From the NCBI RefSeq assembly GCF_003001935.1, contig NZ_PVNG01000017.1:124001-188000 (forward strand): DNA of 64,000 nucleotides, in the 5' to 3' direction. Positions 50,657 to 59,212 of the stretch are shown one piece after another; within the stretch, counting starts at the first letter, position 1; every line of letters starts with the position of its first letter. The position numbers and the translations under genes are program-made. The notes under the pieces were generated by a model. It was not told the origin of the DNA. It did no database searches and saw only the letters and a list, made by a program, of their open reading frames with translations. Origin of the DNA: Nonomuraea fuscirosea (lineage in GTDB: Bacteria; Actinomycetota; Actinomycetes; Streptosporangiales; Streptosporangiaceae).

Positions 50657-51187
50657 TCAGACCAGCGAGATGGTGTCGCCGTCGACCTTGATCGCCACCT
50701 CGGGCAGCGGCTTGGTCGCGGGACCGCCCATGACCTTGCCGTCCAGCCAGAACATGCTGCCGTGACACGGACAGTTGATCATGCCGGAGGAGACGTCGCT
50801 CACCGTGCACCCCTGGTGGGTGCAGACGGCGCTGAAGGCCCGGAACTCGCCGGCGGACGGCTGGACGACGACGACCTTCTGGTCCGGGAAGACCTTGCCT
50901 CCCTCCTTGGGAATGTCGGTGGTCTTGGCCAGGACGGTACCCGCCCGCGTGGCGGGGGGCGTGCCGGTGCCGCCGGCGGCGGGCGCGGAGGCCCGCGAGC
51001 CGGAGGAGCCGATGCCGGCGCTGGTCTGGCCACTGCCGGCGCAGGCGGCCAGGACGGTCATCAGACCGGCGCCCCCCACACCCACGATGGCGGCGCGGCG
51101 AGACGAGCCCGCCGCGCTCCGGTCCTCCGGCTGATCATCGGTCATGACCCGGTGCGCCGGGCACCCCTGATCAGACATCGTGCACAT
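50657..51187 (-). CDS. Tat-exported Rieske [2Fe-2S] lipoprotein
   Basis: The protein has 176 residues. SSRRAAIVGVGGAGLMTVLA followed by AC gives a twin-arginine signal and a lipobox Cys. A low-complexity Gly/Ser/Ala linker follows. The cluster-binding loops CTHQGC and CPCHGS are intact near residues 123 and 141. It should be a membrane-anchored electron carrier on the outer face of the membrane. ATG 51187 follows GAAGGG. A later ATG at 51145 also keeps the whole signal. No partner oxygenase or cytochrome is next to it. Confidence 0.9.
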   Translation of the reverse strand: MCTMSDQGCPAHRVMTDDQPEDRSAAGSSRRAAIVGVGGAGLMTVLAACAGSGQTSAGIGSSGSRASAPAAGGTGTPPATRAGTVLAKTTDIPKEGGKVFPDQKVVVVQPSAGEFRAFSAVCTHQGCTVSDVSSGMINCPCHGSMFWLDGKVMGGPATKPLPEVAIKVDGDTISLV

Positions 51188-51581
51188 ACGTTCGCCCTTC
51201 GGATGCTTCCCGCGCCGTCGATCGCGGCACACGCCGAAGCCGCGTGCCGTGACGGCAGGGGAATGTCAGATAGTCGTTTCGGCCCTCGCCGGGCAGCGCT
51301 CAGAGGGCGGCCTCTGAGCGGGACCTGAAGGAGGTTGCCGGAGTCCCGGTGAGGATGACCATGTACTTTTCCACACGTCCCGGGACTTCCCGGGGGAACT
51401 TATCACCTGCTCTCCGTGCGGTCGAACATGGTGAAATCTCGTGGCGGAAAGCCCGCAAATTGATCGAGCGGAAATCGAACTTTCCGCTTGATCAGCGCAT
51501 CTTGTCTGCGTCAGATCCCTCGGCGGCCCGCACCCGCGGCGCCGGAAAAGGGATGTCACGCGGGGACCAGCAGGAAAGAAC
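51188..51581. other. Divergent intergenic region
   Basis: About 390 bp between the Rieske gene (leftward) and the GNAT gene (rightward). It contains the GC-rich element CCCGGGACTTCCCGGG near 51380-51395, two copies of CCCGGG four bases apart. Promoters for both genes should lie here. I recognise no gene. Confidence 0.4.
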
Positions 51582-52472
51582 ATGTGGCACGCAGAACAGA
51601 CTGCTCTCGCCGAAGGCGTCGAGGCGGAGTTCATGTATCGATATGAGTCGAGCGCTCCGTCGCAGGTGCGCGCCGAACTCGGCATCGCGACGACCCATAT
51701 CGGCGGAGGCGTCGCCCTGGCGATGCGCAACGACCCGACGGGTTACTGGAACAAGGCGCTCGGGTTCGGCTTCGACGAACCCGTCACCGGGGAGCTCCTT
51801 GATCGTGTCCTGGACTTCTACCGGGACGAAGGCAGCAAGATGGCGGTCATCCAGGTCGCCCCCGCCGTTCTGCCGCAGGACTGGGACGACCTCCGCGCCC
51901 GGCACGGTTTGCGGCCGGAAGGGAAGATCGTGAAGCTGTGGTGTCCGATCGACTTCTTCACCGCCGGTGTGCGGACCGCCCTGCGCGTCGAACCCGTCGG
52001 CTTCGACGACCTCCGGGAATGGGCGTCCGTCGTGCTTCGTGGCTTCGGCATGCCGGAGCAGGGGATGGGCGAGATGATCGCGGCCGCGGCGGCACACCCC
52101 GACTTTCGCCCCTTCGCCGCCTGGGACGGTGACCGGATGGTGGCCGGCGCGAACCTGTTCCTGCACGGCAAGGTCGGCTCATTGAACACGGGTGCGACCC
52201 TCCCCGGCTACCGCAACCGAGGGGCGCAGTCAGCCCTGCTGGCGGCACGCGCCCAGGAGGCCGTGCAGGCGGGCTGCCGCTGGCTCGTCGCCGAGACGGG
52301 CCAACCCGCGGAAGGCGGCTCGAACTCGTCGCTGAACAACATGCTCAGGGCGGGGATGCGGCCGCTCTACACGCGGGAGAACTGGGTCTGGCGATCTGAC
52401 GGCGCCGATCGCCTGACCCGATCGCCAAGCCGGGCGGAGCAGGGCCGCATCGGCGTCGAGGCGTTCGGCTGA
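51582..52472 (+). CDS. GNAT-family acetyltransferase (paralogue of the 60317 gene)
   Basis: The protein has 296 residues with two lobes. The C-terminal GNAT core contains VGSLNTGATLPGYRNRGAQS (about residues 196-215) and a CoA loop NRGAQSALLAARAQEAV. The N-terminal lobe includes NDPTGYWNKALGFGFDEPVT. Both blocks recur in the protein at 60317, where they read EDPARYWSKALGFGF and TLPPYRGRGAQSAM. ATG 51582 follows CAGGAAAG. The substrate is unknown. Confidence 0.85.
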   Translation: MWHAEQTALAEGVEAEFMYRYESSAPSQVRAELGIATTHIGGGVALAMRNDPTGYWNKALGFGFDEPVTGELLDRVLDFYRDEGSKMAVIQVAPAVLPQDWDDLRARHGLRPEGKIVKLWCPIDFFTAGVRTALRVEPVGFDDLREWASVVLRGFGMPEQGMGEMIAAAAAHPDFRPFAAWDGDRMVAGANLFLHGKVGSLNTGATLPGYRNRGAQSALLAARAQEAVQAGCRWLVAETGQPAEGGSNSSLNNMLRAGMRPLYTRENWVWRSDGADRLTRSPSRAEQGRIGVEAFG

Positions 52473-52516
52473 ACCGGCTGAGCAGCCGGCTCGTTCACCA
52501 GGAAAGGACGTCGTCC

Positions 52517-53185
52517 GTGCCCCCTGCGCACTCTCCCGACCTTCGCCGCCGCGCGATCGAGCTCGCGCGGCGAGGCGACAGACCGCTCGTTCAGCTCGCC
52601 AAAGATCTGGGCATCAGCCGCTCGTGCCTGCATGCGTGGCTGAAACAGGACGACGCCGACGCCAGATCCGGCGCCGGTGACCAACTGTCCACCGCGACCA
52701 GGAAGAAGCTCGCCGACCTTCGCCGGCGCACCAGGCGGTTGCAGACGGAGAACGATGTCCTCAAGCGGGCCGTCCATCTCGCCTTACGGAAGTGTTCTCC
52801 CAAGGTGCTCTATTCGCTGATCCGCGAGCTCGCCGACGGCCATGTTCCGGTCGCGGTGGCCTGCCGGCTCCTCCATGTGTCGACCTCGGGCTACTACGAC
52901 TGGCTCGGGCGTCCCGAGCCGGCGCGTGCCCTGCGTAACAAAGAGCTCACCAAGATGATCCGGCAGATACATGCCGATTCCAACGGCTGCTACGGCTCGC
53001 CGCGCGTCTACGCCAGGCTGCGGGTCGAGTTGGGGGAAGAGGTCAACCGCAAGCGCGTCGCACGGCTCATGCGCGAAGCCGGGCTGCAGGGTGCGCGGGG
53101 CCGAGAGAGGCGCCGGCAGGACGCCGTCCAGGATCGTGCGGACGGTGCCGCACAACACCGCGCTGACACTCCCGATCGGCGCTGA
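52517..53185 (+). pseudogene. Truncated IS3-family transposase (OrfA and OrfB in one frame)
   Basis: The frame encodes 222 residues. The first 95 are an OrfA-like HTH and leucine-zipper region (LAKDLGISRSCLHAWLKQD, then RRRTRRLQTENDVLKRA). Residues about 97-195 resemble the N-terminal part of OrfB (VSTSGYYDWLGRPEPARALR, then GSPRVYARLRVELGEEVNRK). OrfA and OrfB normally join by a -1 frameshift, but here they share one frame. The DDE catalytic core is missing, and the last 30 residues look out of frame. I see no terminal inverted repeats. It is a dead fragment. Confidence 0.75.
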
Positions 53186-53672
53186 CCGGCCGGCCCTGGC
53201 CCGGACGCGATACCGGAACCGGCCTGGCGGTCGCCGGGCCGCGTGACGGTCAAGACGCCTACGTCATCGATCTTCGAAGGAGAAACCTTGCCGGCTCGCA
53301 GATGGATCGCCGCAGCGGTGTTACCCCTGACGCTGACGTCCTGTTCGGTGCCGGGGAGAGGCGCCGATCCATCCGTGATCGCTCCTCATCTCATCTCGCC
53401 ACCCGCGCCCCGCCGTGCATCGCCTCCTCCACGGCGGAGCCCGGGCTCCGCCACTCACCGGTCGTGGACGGCCCCCCAGCCGCCGGGGCGACCTGCTCGA
53501 TCTGGTGTTGTCGATCACGCCGCACCCCGAACAGGTGGCCGCGTCTCGGTGGAGACGTTCATCGGTGACGCGCCGCCCCTTCGCAACGTGCCCGTGACGC
53601 CCTGACGCGGTCGACCGGCCGGCGGCCCGCACGACATGTCGACGTCCATACCGCCGTCGTCCACCAGCGGGA
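53186..53672. other. Region with one doubtful lipoprotein-like frame
   Basis: About 490 bp between the IS3 fragment and the mannosyltransferase. Apart from the small frame at 53288, I recognise nothing. The stretch behind the IS fragment looks degraded. Confidence 0.4.
53288..53605 (+). CDS. Possible small lipoprotein, perhaps the start of a degraded gene
   Basis: TTG 53288 follows GAAGGAG with 5-nt spacing. The first residues, PARRWIAAAVLPLTLTSCSV, look like a lipoprotein signal with a lipobox ending in Cys near residue 19. The remaining 85 residues are Pro/Arg/Ser-rich with no family resemblance, as expected when a real reading frame has been lost. It may therefore be the 5' end of a lipoprotein gene broken by the nearby IS element. 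Confidence 0.35.
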   Translation: MPARRWIAAAVLPLTLTSCSVPGRGADPSVIAPHLISPPAPRRASPPPRRSPGSATHRSWTAPQPPGRPARSGVVDHAAPRTGGRVSVETFIGDAPPLRNVPVTP

Positions 53673-54737
53673 TCAGCCGACCCAGCGTCCGTTGAGGAAG
53701 AGGCTGGCGTGGAGCAGCATGAGCGGCCCGAGGTTCAAGGCGTACAAGGCCATCACCCACGGTCGCCTGGTCGCGACCCTGGCCACCAGCAGCCACAGCG
53801 GGAAGCAGAGCAGCAGAGAACGCGGGACCGACAGGTAGTACGAGGAGACGAGGAGAGCCGTGGCCTGCGCCCCCGCGTACACGGCCTCGCTCCACCTGCG
53901 TAGCACGAGCAGCAGGACCGTCACGCACACCGACACCACCGCGCCGACGATCTCCATCCTGAACCCCACGGAGAAGTCGCCGTGCCCCATGGCCTCGCGC
54001 CAGGACGTCGCCCACGCCTCCCACGGCCAGGTGAAGCGGCGTCCCCAACCGGCCTCCTGCGCGTGCATCCAGGCCAGCCAGTCACTCAGCCTGCTGTACT
54101 GGTAGGCCGAGTACGCCCCTAGCGGCACCAGCGGCAGCACCAGCCACCCCGTCTTCCGCAGCGGTTCCTTGCGCACACAGAACTCCACGACGAGGGCCGC
54201 TGCCAGGAACAACCCGGTGATGCGCACGCATGAGGCTCCCGCGGCCAGCATCGCCGCCTGTGGCCAGCGGCCATGCCTGGCGGCCAGCCAGGCGGGGATC
54301 GCGAAGGCGAGAAAGAGCGACTCGCTGTAGCCCGCCGTCAGGAACACCGCCGTCGGGAAGAGCAGCAGCGCCACCACCGCCATCCATCCCGAGGCGCCTT
54401 CGGCCTCGGCCAGCCGGGCCAGTGCCACCACCGCCACCGCCCCGGCCACCAGCGAGATCAGCATCCCGGCTGCCGTCCAGTCGGGAACCACGAGGTGGAC
54501 CAGCCGCATCAGGAGCGGCAGCCCGGGGAAGAACGCGGGCAGCCCGGGATCGTGCGGCTTGGCGGGATCACCGTCGTAACCGTGCTCGGCGATCGTGGCG
54601 AACAACACGACGTCCCACTGGCGCCACCTGCCGAGATAGTCGGCGAGTGCCACCCCGAGCAGCGTGGTCACCATGATCCCCGCGTGCAGGCCGAACCAGA
54701 TCAGCAGCGCGTCCAGCCGTCCGGAACGAGTGATCAT
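53673..54737 (-). CDS. Membrane mannosyltransferase family protein (PIG-V/GT-C type)
   Basis: The protein has 354 residues with about eight to ten membrane segments. WRQWDVVLFATIAEHGYDGD (about residues 38-57) has the Asp of the GT-C first loop. AFFPGLPLLMRLVH near 69-82 and TAVFLTAGYSESLFLAFAI near 129-147 match PIG-V-like proteins. Such enzymes use polyprenyl-phosphate mannose on the outer face of the membrane. ATG 54737 lacks a good ribosome site; the frame is open to an upstream start at 54812. Confidence 0.75.
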   Translation of the reverse strand: MITRSGRLDALLIWFGLHAGIMVTTLLGVALADYLGRWRQWDVVLFATIAEHGYDGDPAKPHDPGLPAFFPGLPLLMRLVHLVVPDWTAAGMLISLVAGAVAVVALARLAEAEGASGWMAVVALLLFPTAVFLTAGYSESLFLAFAIPAWLAARHGRWPQAAMLAAGASCVRITGLFLAAALVVEFCVRKEPLRKTGWLVLPLVPLGAYSAYQYSRLSDWLAWMHAQEAGWGRRFTWPWEAWATSWREAMGHGDFSVGFRMEIVGAVVSVCVTVLLLVLRRWSEAVYAGAQATALLVSSYYLSVPRSLLLCFPLWLLVARVATRRPWVMALYALNLGPLMLLHASLFLNGRWVG

Positions 54738-55095
54738 GAAAGTGCGGAGGTCGGTGTGCGCCGGCCGCGAGCACCCTCTAAGGCTCGACCACCGTGTTGT
54801 GGCGCGCTGCACGTGTTGTTCCGCTGTTCATATCTGTGCACTGCCATCCTTCTTTTCTGGCGGTCGCAAGGGGAGATCCATCCGCGAAGAAAGCGGTCAT
54901 GGCGACAATGGGCGCGTTGCAGCCGAACGCATCTGCCGCCGCGCTGTTCGGGACCGGAGAATTCGGCGCTGTCCGGCAGTCGCCCAGGAAAGCCGACTCT
55001 TTCTGCTGCCCGCTTGGTCGCTAGGGCCGATGCGTGTCGCCGCCGACAGCAGGAATGGCCATCGCGCTATTTCCGCGAGTTGATCACATGACGTG

Positions 55096-55111
55096 TGTGA
55101 CAGCTGTCACA
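55096..55111. promoter_or_regulatory. Perfect 16-bp palindrome matching the CRP-family consensus
   Basis: TGTGACAGCTGTCACA fits TGTGA-N6-TCACA exactly. It lies in a low-GC gap, about 360 bp upstream of the leftward mannosyltransferase start. CRP/GlxR-type regulators exist in actinobacteria, so a functional site is plausible. The nearest supported start is distant. Confidence 0.5.
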
Positions 55112-55423
55112 AGCTTGGGCGAGGTCGTTTTCGTATTCGCGCTCAGTGTGAATGCTCTCTATATCGTACAGCTTCCCAAGTCTCGAATTAAATTGTTCCC
55201 CCATTCTTCGGACACCTGGCGTGAGGTCATTCAACCGGCCGAACGACATCATGAATGTCGCGCCGCATGGAAAAACGCGGAAGGTGAACGATCGCGACGG
55301 CTCCGTTCGCATCAGAAGCGTCCGCCTGCTCAAGACGGCGCGGTACGCGGCCGGATGCACAAGAGCGGCCGCCGGCAGGCCGGCCACAGCCGGCGAGGCG
55401 GACCGGACGCCGACACAGCAGCG

Positions 55424-55453
55424 GCCGGGCAGGTGCCAACGCACCTGCCCGGC
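55424..55453. terminator. 13-bp perfect hairpin, likely terminator of the alcohol dehydrogenase gene
   Basis: Arms GCCGGGCAGGTGC (55424-55436) and GCACCTGCCCGGC (55441-55453) enclose a CAAC loop. It lies 74 bp beyond the stop of the leftward gene at 55527. Confidence 0.8.
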
Positions 55454-55526
55454 ATGATCCATGACGCCGCAGCCGGCCTGCGGTCCGCGCGGCTGTCCTG
55501 GTGCGGCGGCCGGTTCACCGCGAGTG

Positions 55527-56594
55527 TCAGTCGAAGACGACGACCTGGCGGCCGATCACATCGCCGCGTGCCAGCGCCTCCAGCCGGTCGTTGATGTCGT
55601 CCAACCGCACCGGCGTGACCGTATGCGTGATCTGCCCCTGCCCGGCCAGGGCCAGGACCTCGGTGAGGTCGTTGTAGTTACCCCAGAACGATCCCGTGAA
55701 CGTGCGCTCGCCGGACACGAACGGGAACAACGGCAGCTCCACGCGCTGCCCCATCAGCCCCACCGACACCAAGGTCGCCTCGTACGCCAACAGCGAGGCA
55801 TTGAGCGCCAGTGACTCCGGAGCCCCCGAACAGTCCAGAACCCCATCGGCCTCCTCCCGGCCGGTCAGCTCCCGCAGCTCGGCCCGGACCTGATCATTGG
55901 TCTTACCCCGGGTGTTGATCGTGTGATCGGCGCCGTTCTCCCGCGCCACCGCGAGTTTGTCCTCGCTGCGGGCGAAGGCCACCACCGTCGCACCGCCCCC
56001 GAGCAACCGCGCGTACTGCACGCCGTAACTACCCAGCCCGCCGATCCCGCTGACGATCACCGTCCGCCCCGCCCCCAGCCGGCCGGTGGCCTGAAGCTTC
56101 TTCATCCCCCGGTACGGGGTCACCCCAGCGTCCACCAGCGGCGCCAGATACCGCGGCTCCAGATCGACGCCGGCGCCGATACCGATCACGTGCCGGCTGG
56201 GCACCGCGACGTACTCCGCGAACCCTCCGGGCGGACCGAACCCGATCCACCCCCCGCTGCCCGTGCACAGCTGCTCGTTGCCCTCGTGACATTGACGGCA
56301 GGTCCCATCTCCCCATGCCGGGTCCACCACCACCATGTCGCCCTCTGCCAGGCCCGCCGACGCCGGCACACCTGGACCCACCTGCGCGATGTGGCCCGCG
56401 ACCTCATGGCCGGGGATGTAGGGGAAGGCCAGTTTCACCGGGAAGTAGCCGTCCAGCAGCTGGTAGTCGCTGCGGCACATGCCGGTCGCCGCGACCTTGA
56501 CGAGCACCTCGCCCGGCCCCGGCTCAGGAATCGGAACCTCATCGATCTGCAACGGCTGCTTGTACCCGTGCATTCGAGCCGCGCGCATCCTCAT
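55527..56594 (-). CDS. Zinc-type alcohol dehydrogenase (MDR family)
   Basis: The protein has 355 residues. GMCRSDYQLLDG (about residues 38-49), PGHEVAGHIAQVG near 61-73 and a structural-zinc segment with only two clear Cys (CRQCHEGNEQLC) are seen. The cofactor loop VIVSGIGGLGSYGVQYARLL near 174-193 is typical of NAD(H)-linked MDR enzymes. The substrate is unknown. ATG 56594 follows GAGGAGG. The divergent neighbour is an aldehyde dehydrogenase, so the two could oxidise an alcohol stepwise to an acid. Confidence 0.88.
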   Translation of the reverse strand: MRMRAARMHGYKQPLQIDEVPIPEPGPGEVLVKVAATGMCRSDYQLLDGYFPVKLAFPYIPGHEVAGHIAQVGPGVPASAGLAEGDMVVVDPAWGDGTCRQCHEGNEQLCTGSGGWIGFGPPGGFAEYVAVPSRHVIGIGAGVDLEPRYLAPLVDAGVTPYRGMKKLQATGRLGAGRTVIVSGIGGLGSYGVQYARLLGGGATVVAFARSEDKLAVARENGADHTINTRGKTNDQVRAELRELTGREEADGVLDCSGAPESLALNASLLAYEATLVSVGLMGQRVELPLFPFVSGERTFTGSFWGNYNDLTEVLALAGQGQITHTVTPVRLDDINDRLEALARGDVIGRQVVVFD

Positions 56595-57072
56595 GACGCC
56601 TCCTCGTCCTTCGTTCGTCGCTGTCGTCGAGTGACGCTAACCGCGGCAAGTGGAAGGCTTGTTGATGCTGACTGAACCGTTTCGCGGCCGATTCGGCAGC
56701 GTCGAACCTTGCGGTCACCGTTTCCCGGGCAAAGGCCAGAAGTTTCACCGCGAAATCGTTGGTGCGATGGCGTCCTCAACAGCTTGGTCGCCGGGACGCC
56801 CGGTCGCGATGGGCGGCGGGTTTCCTTCGTTCACTGGTCGTCAAGTACGGACCCCTTACAGTGCGGACATCAGCGAGGTGGCCGCCCGGCCGACGCCTGA
56901 GGCCGCGGGGACCGGGTAGGCGCCGACGTGCAGGCACGAAACGAGCGGCGAGACCGGTGGCGTCGACGGGGTCGGAGCGTCAGGTGAGCCGCCGACGCCC
57001 GGTGCGAGACGTGCCGGGGCGATGGCCCGTCGCACGTCCTTTCGGGCCGGCGAGCGAAAAGGAGACCATGTC
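56595..57072. other. Divergent intergenic region, alcohol/aldehyde dehydrogenase
   Basis: About 480 bp between the divergent dehydrogenase genes. Complementary octamers TTTCGCGG (56680-56687) and CCGCGAAA (56748-56755) are about 60 bp apart. I see no gene and no clear promoter boxes. Confidence 0.4.
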
Positions 57073-58467
57073 ATGGCGATCGCCACAGTCAACCCGGCGA
57101 CGGGTGAGACGGTCAGGACATTCGAGGAGCTCGGCGAGGCCGAGCTGGAGCAGAAGATCGCTCTCGCGGACGAACGATGGAGGACGTACCGCACCACCGG
57201 CTTCGAGGAGCGGGCCGCGTGCATGTACGCCGCCGCCGACCTGTTCGAGAAGGAAGCGGACCTGGCGGCGGAGCTGATGAGTACCGAAATGGGCAAGACG
57301 CTGGCCGCGGCCAGGAACGAGGCGCTCAAGTGCGCTCATGGCATGCGCTACTACGCCGAGCACGCGGCCGGATTCCTCGCCGATGAGCCACTGGCCGACC
57401 CGTCGCGGGTCGGTGCGACGCGTGCCCTGGGCCGGTACCAGCCGCTCGGCCCGGTGCTGGCGGTGATGCCGTGGAACTTCCCGATGTGGCAGGTGATGCG
57501 CTTCGCCGCCCCGGCGCTGATGGCGGGTAACGTCGGGCTGCTCAAGCACGCCTCCAACGTCCCGCAGTGCGCGCTGTACCTGGAGAGCGTCTTCCTCCGG
57601 GCCGGCTTCCCCGAAGGCTGCTTCCAGACGTTGCTCGTCTCCTCGCGGAGGGTCGAGTCGATCCTGCGTGATCCGCGCGTGGTCGCCGCGACGCTGACGG
57701 GAAGCGAGCCCGCCGGCCGTTCCGTCGCCGCGATCTGCGGCGACGAGGTCAAACACACGGTGCTGGAGCTGGGTGGCAGCGATCCGTTCGTCGTGATGCC
57801 TTCGGCGGACCTGGAGCGCGCCGCGGCGACGGCGGTGGACGCGCGAGTGCAGAACAACGGGCAGTCGTGCATCGCGGCCAAGCGCTTCATCGTGCACACC
57901 GACGTCTACGACGCCTTCACCGAGAAGTTCGTCTCCCGCATGCGCGACCTCCGGGTCGGGGATCCGTTCGAGGCGTCCACCGACGTCGGGCCGGTGGCCA
58001 CCGAACAGGGCCGGGCCGACATCGAGGAACTGGTGGCCGACGCCGTCGCCGCCGGGGCGAGCGTGCTGTGCGGCGGACGGCGTCTCGACGGCCCCGGCTG
58101 GTTCTACCCGCCGACGGTCATCGCCGACATCACCCCCGGCATGCGGATCTACCTGGAGGAGGTCTTCGGCCCCGTCGCCTCGCTGTACCGGGCGGCCGAC
58201 ATCGACCATGCCCTGGAGATGGCCAACGCCACCGATTTCGGACTGGGCTCCAATGCCTGGACCAATGACGAAGCCGAGCAGGAACGGTTCATCGCCGACC
58301 TGGAGGCCGGCCAGGTCTTCATCAACGGCAAGACGGTCTCCTACCCCGAGCTGCCGTTCGGCGGGATCAAGCGCTCCGGTTACGGCCGCGAGCTCGCCGC
58401 CCATGGCATCAGGGAGTTCTGCAACCTCAAGACCGTCTGGATCGGCGACGAAGGAGCCTCGTCATGA
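57073..58467 (+). CDS. Aldehyde dehydrogenase, succinate-semialdehyde dehydrogenase-like
   Basis: The protein has 464 residues. VLAVMPWNFPMWQVMRFAAP (about residues 133-152), HTVLELGGSDPFVV near 233-246 (general-base Glu) and NNGQSCIAAKRFIV near 262-275 (catalytic Cys) are all present. LPFGGIKRSGYGREL near 434 completes the family pattern. It oxidises an aldehyde to an acid with NAD(P). Sequence style fits GabD-like enzymes, but the substrate cannot be read. ATG 57073 follows AAAGGAG. Confidence 0.92.
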   Translation: MAIATVNPATGETVRTFEELGEAELEQKIALADERWRTYRTTGFEERAACMYAAADLFEKEADLAAELMSTEMGKTLAAARNEALKCAHGMRYYAEHAAGFLADEPLADPSRVGATRALGRYQPLGPVLAVMPWNFPMWQVMRFAAPALMAGNVGLLKHASNVPQCALYLESVFLRAGFPEGCFQTLLVSSRRVESILRDPRVVAATLTGSEPAGRSVAAICGDEVKHTVLELGGSDPFVVMPSADLERAAATAVDARVQNNGQSCIAAKRFIVHTDVYDAFTEKFVSRMRDLRVGDPFEASTDVGPVATEQGRADIEELVADAVAAGASVLCGGRRLDGPGWFYPPTVIADITPGMRIYLEEVFGPVASLYRAADIDHALEMANATDFGLGSNAWTNDEAEQERFIADLEAGQVFINGKTVSYPELPFGGIKRSGYGRELAAHGIREFCNLKTVWIGDEGASS

Positions 58468-58725
58468 ACGCCCGAGCCCGTGGCGGGTGCGGATCCGTAT
58501 GCGCGGTTGCCGCGTGTGGCTGTGTTCGGGGTGGGGCGGAGGGCGGCACCTGAGGTCCATGACGGCGCCTGACGGGAAGCCGGAGGCGCTGGACGAGGAC
58601 GCCCGGCGGCCGGCGCGGTGAGCGCAGCACGGGTGGCTAGCCGGGGGACGGCGGCCTTCTCTCTGCCCGATTCCGGTTGTTAACCTGGGCATATACGCCT
58701 GGAGCGCGAACGGGGGTGGGTGCTG

Positions 58726-59160
58726 ATGACCAGTGCCCGGGAGCTCAAAGACAAGGTCGTGGACGCCTTCAATCAGCACGATGTGCCAGGCATAGTGCGC
58801 TGTTTCGCCCCGCAGGCCGTTTTCGTCTCACCCACGGGGCTGGCCGAGGGCAGAGAGCAGATCAGCTGGTACTACGAGCATCTGTTCGAAGGATTCCCCG
58901 ACATCAAGTTCACCGCCTGGAACAAGCCGTTGCTCGACGATCCCGCGGTCACCGAGTACATGTACAGCGGCACGCACCAGGGGCCCTTCCTGCTCGCCGA
59001 CGGCAGCGTGCTGCAGGCCACGGGCCGGCACATCGCGGTGCGCGGCGTGGCGGTGTGCAGCATCGAGAACGGCCTCATCACCACCGACCGTGACTACTAC
59101 GACCAGCTGGAGTTGTACGCCCAGCTCGGCATACCGTTCAGGACGAAGATTCCGGCCTAG
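58726..59160 (+). CDS. SnoaL-like NTF2-fold protein
   Basis: The protein has 144 residues. Typical SnoaL/ester-cyclase features are VVDAFNQHDVPGIVRCFAP (about residues 11-29), GREQISWYYEHLFEGFPDI near 42-60 and DYYDQLELYAQLG near 124. These small proteins act as cyclases, hydrolases or binding proteins. The substrate is unknown. A GTG at 58720 two codons upstream is an alternative start. The convergent neighbour is an ECF sigma factor with the same fold at its C-terminus. Confidence 0.8.
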   Translation: MTSARELKDKVVDAFNQHDVPGIVRCFAPQAVFVSPTGLAEGREQISWYYEHLFEGFPDIKFTAWNKPLLDDPAVTEYMYSGTHQGPFLLADGSVLQATGRHIAVRGVAVCSIENGLITTDRDYYDQLELYAQLGIPFRTKIPA

Positions 59161-59212
59161 TGCCGTGCCCTCTCCGGGCGGGGCAGGACGGCCGTGACCC
59201 GCGCCGTGGCCG

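Larger units (their letters stand above)
54738..55526. other. Long intergenic region with a lower-GC stretch
   Basis: Almost 790 bp without a supported gene. About 55080-55270 is clearly richer in A/T than its surroundings, and it contains the CRP-like palindrome at 55096. Small frames on both strands have no family resemblance. The terminator at 55424-55453 belongs to the alcohol dehydrogenase gene. Confidence 0.45.

Noticed and set aside
54794-55024. Small frame of 76 codons in the gap after the mannosyltransferase
   Set aside because: No family resemblance, no clear ribosome site, and several other frames of similar length overlap it.
55067-55462. Antisense frame of 131 codons in the AT-rich island
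   Set aside because: It spans the CRP-like palindrome and the dehydrogenase terminator, and its sequence matches nothing that I recognise.
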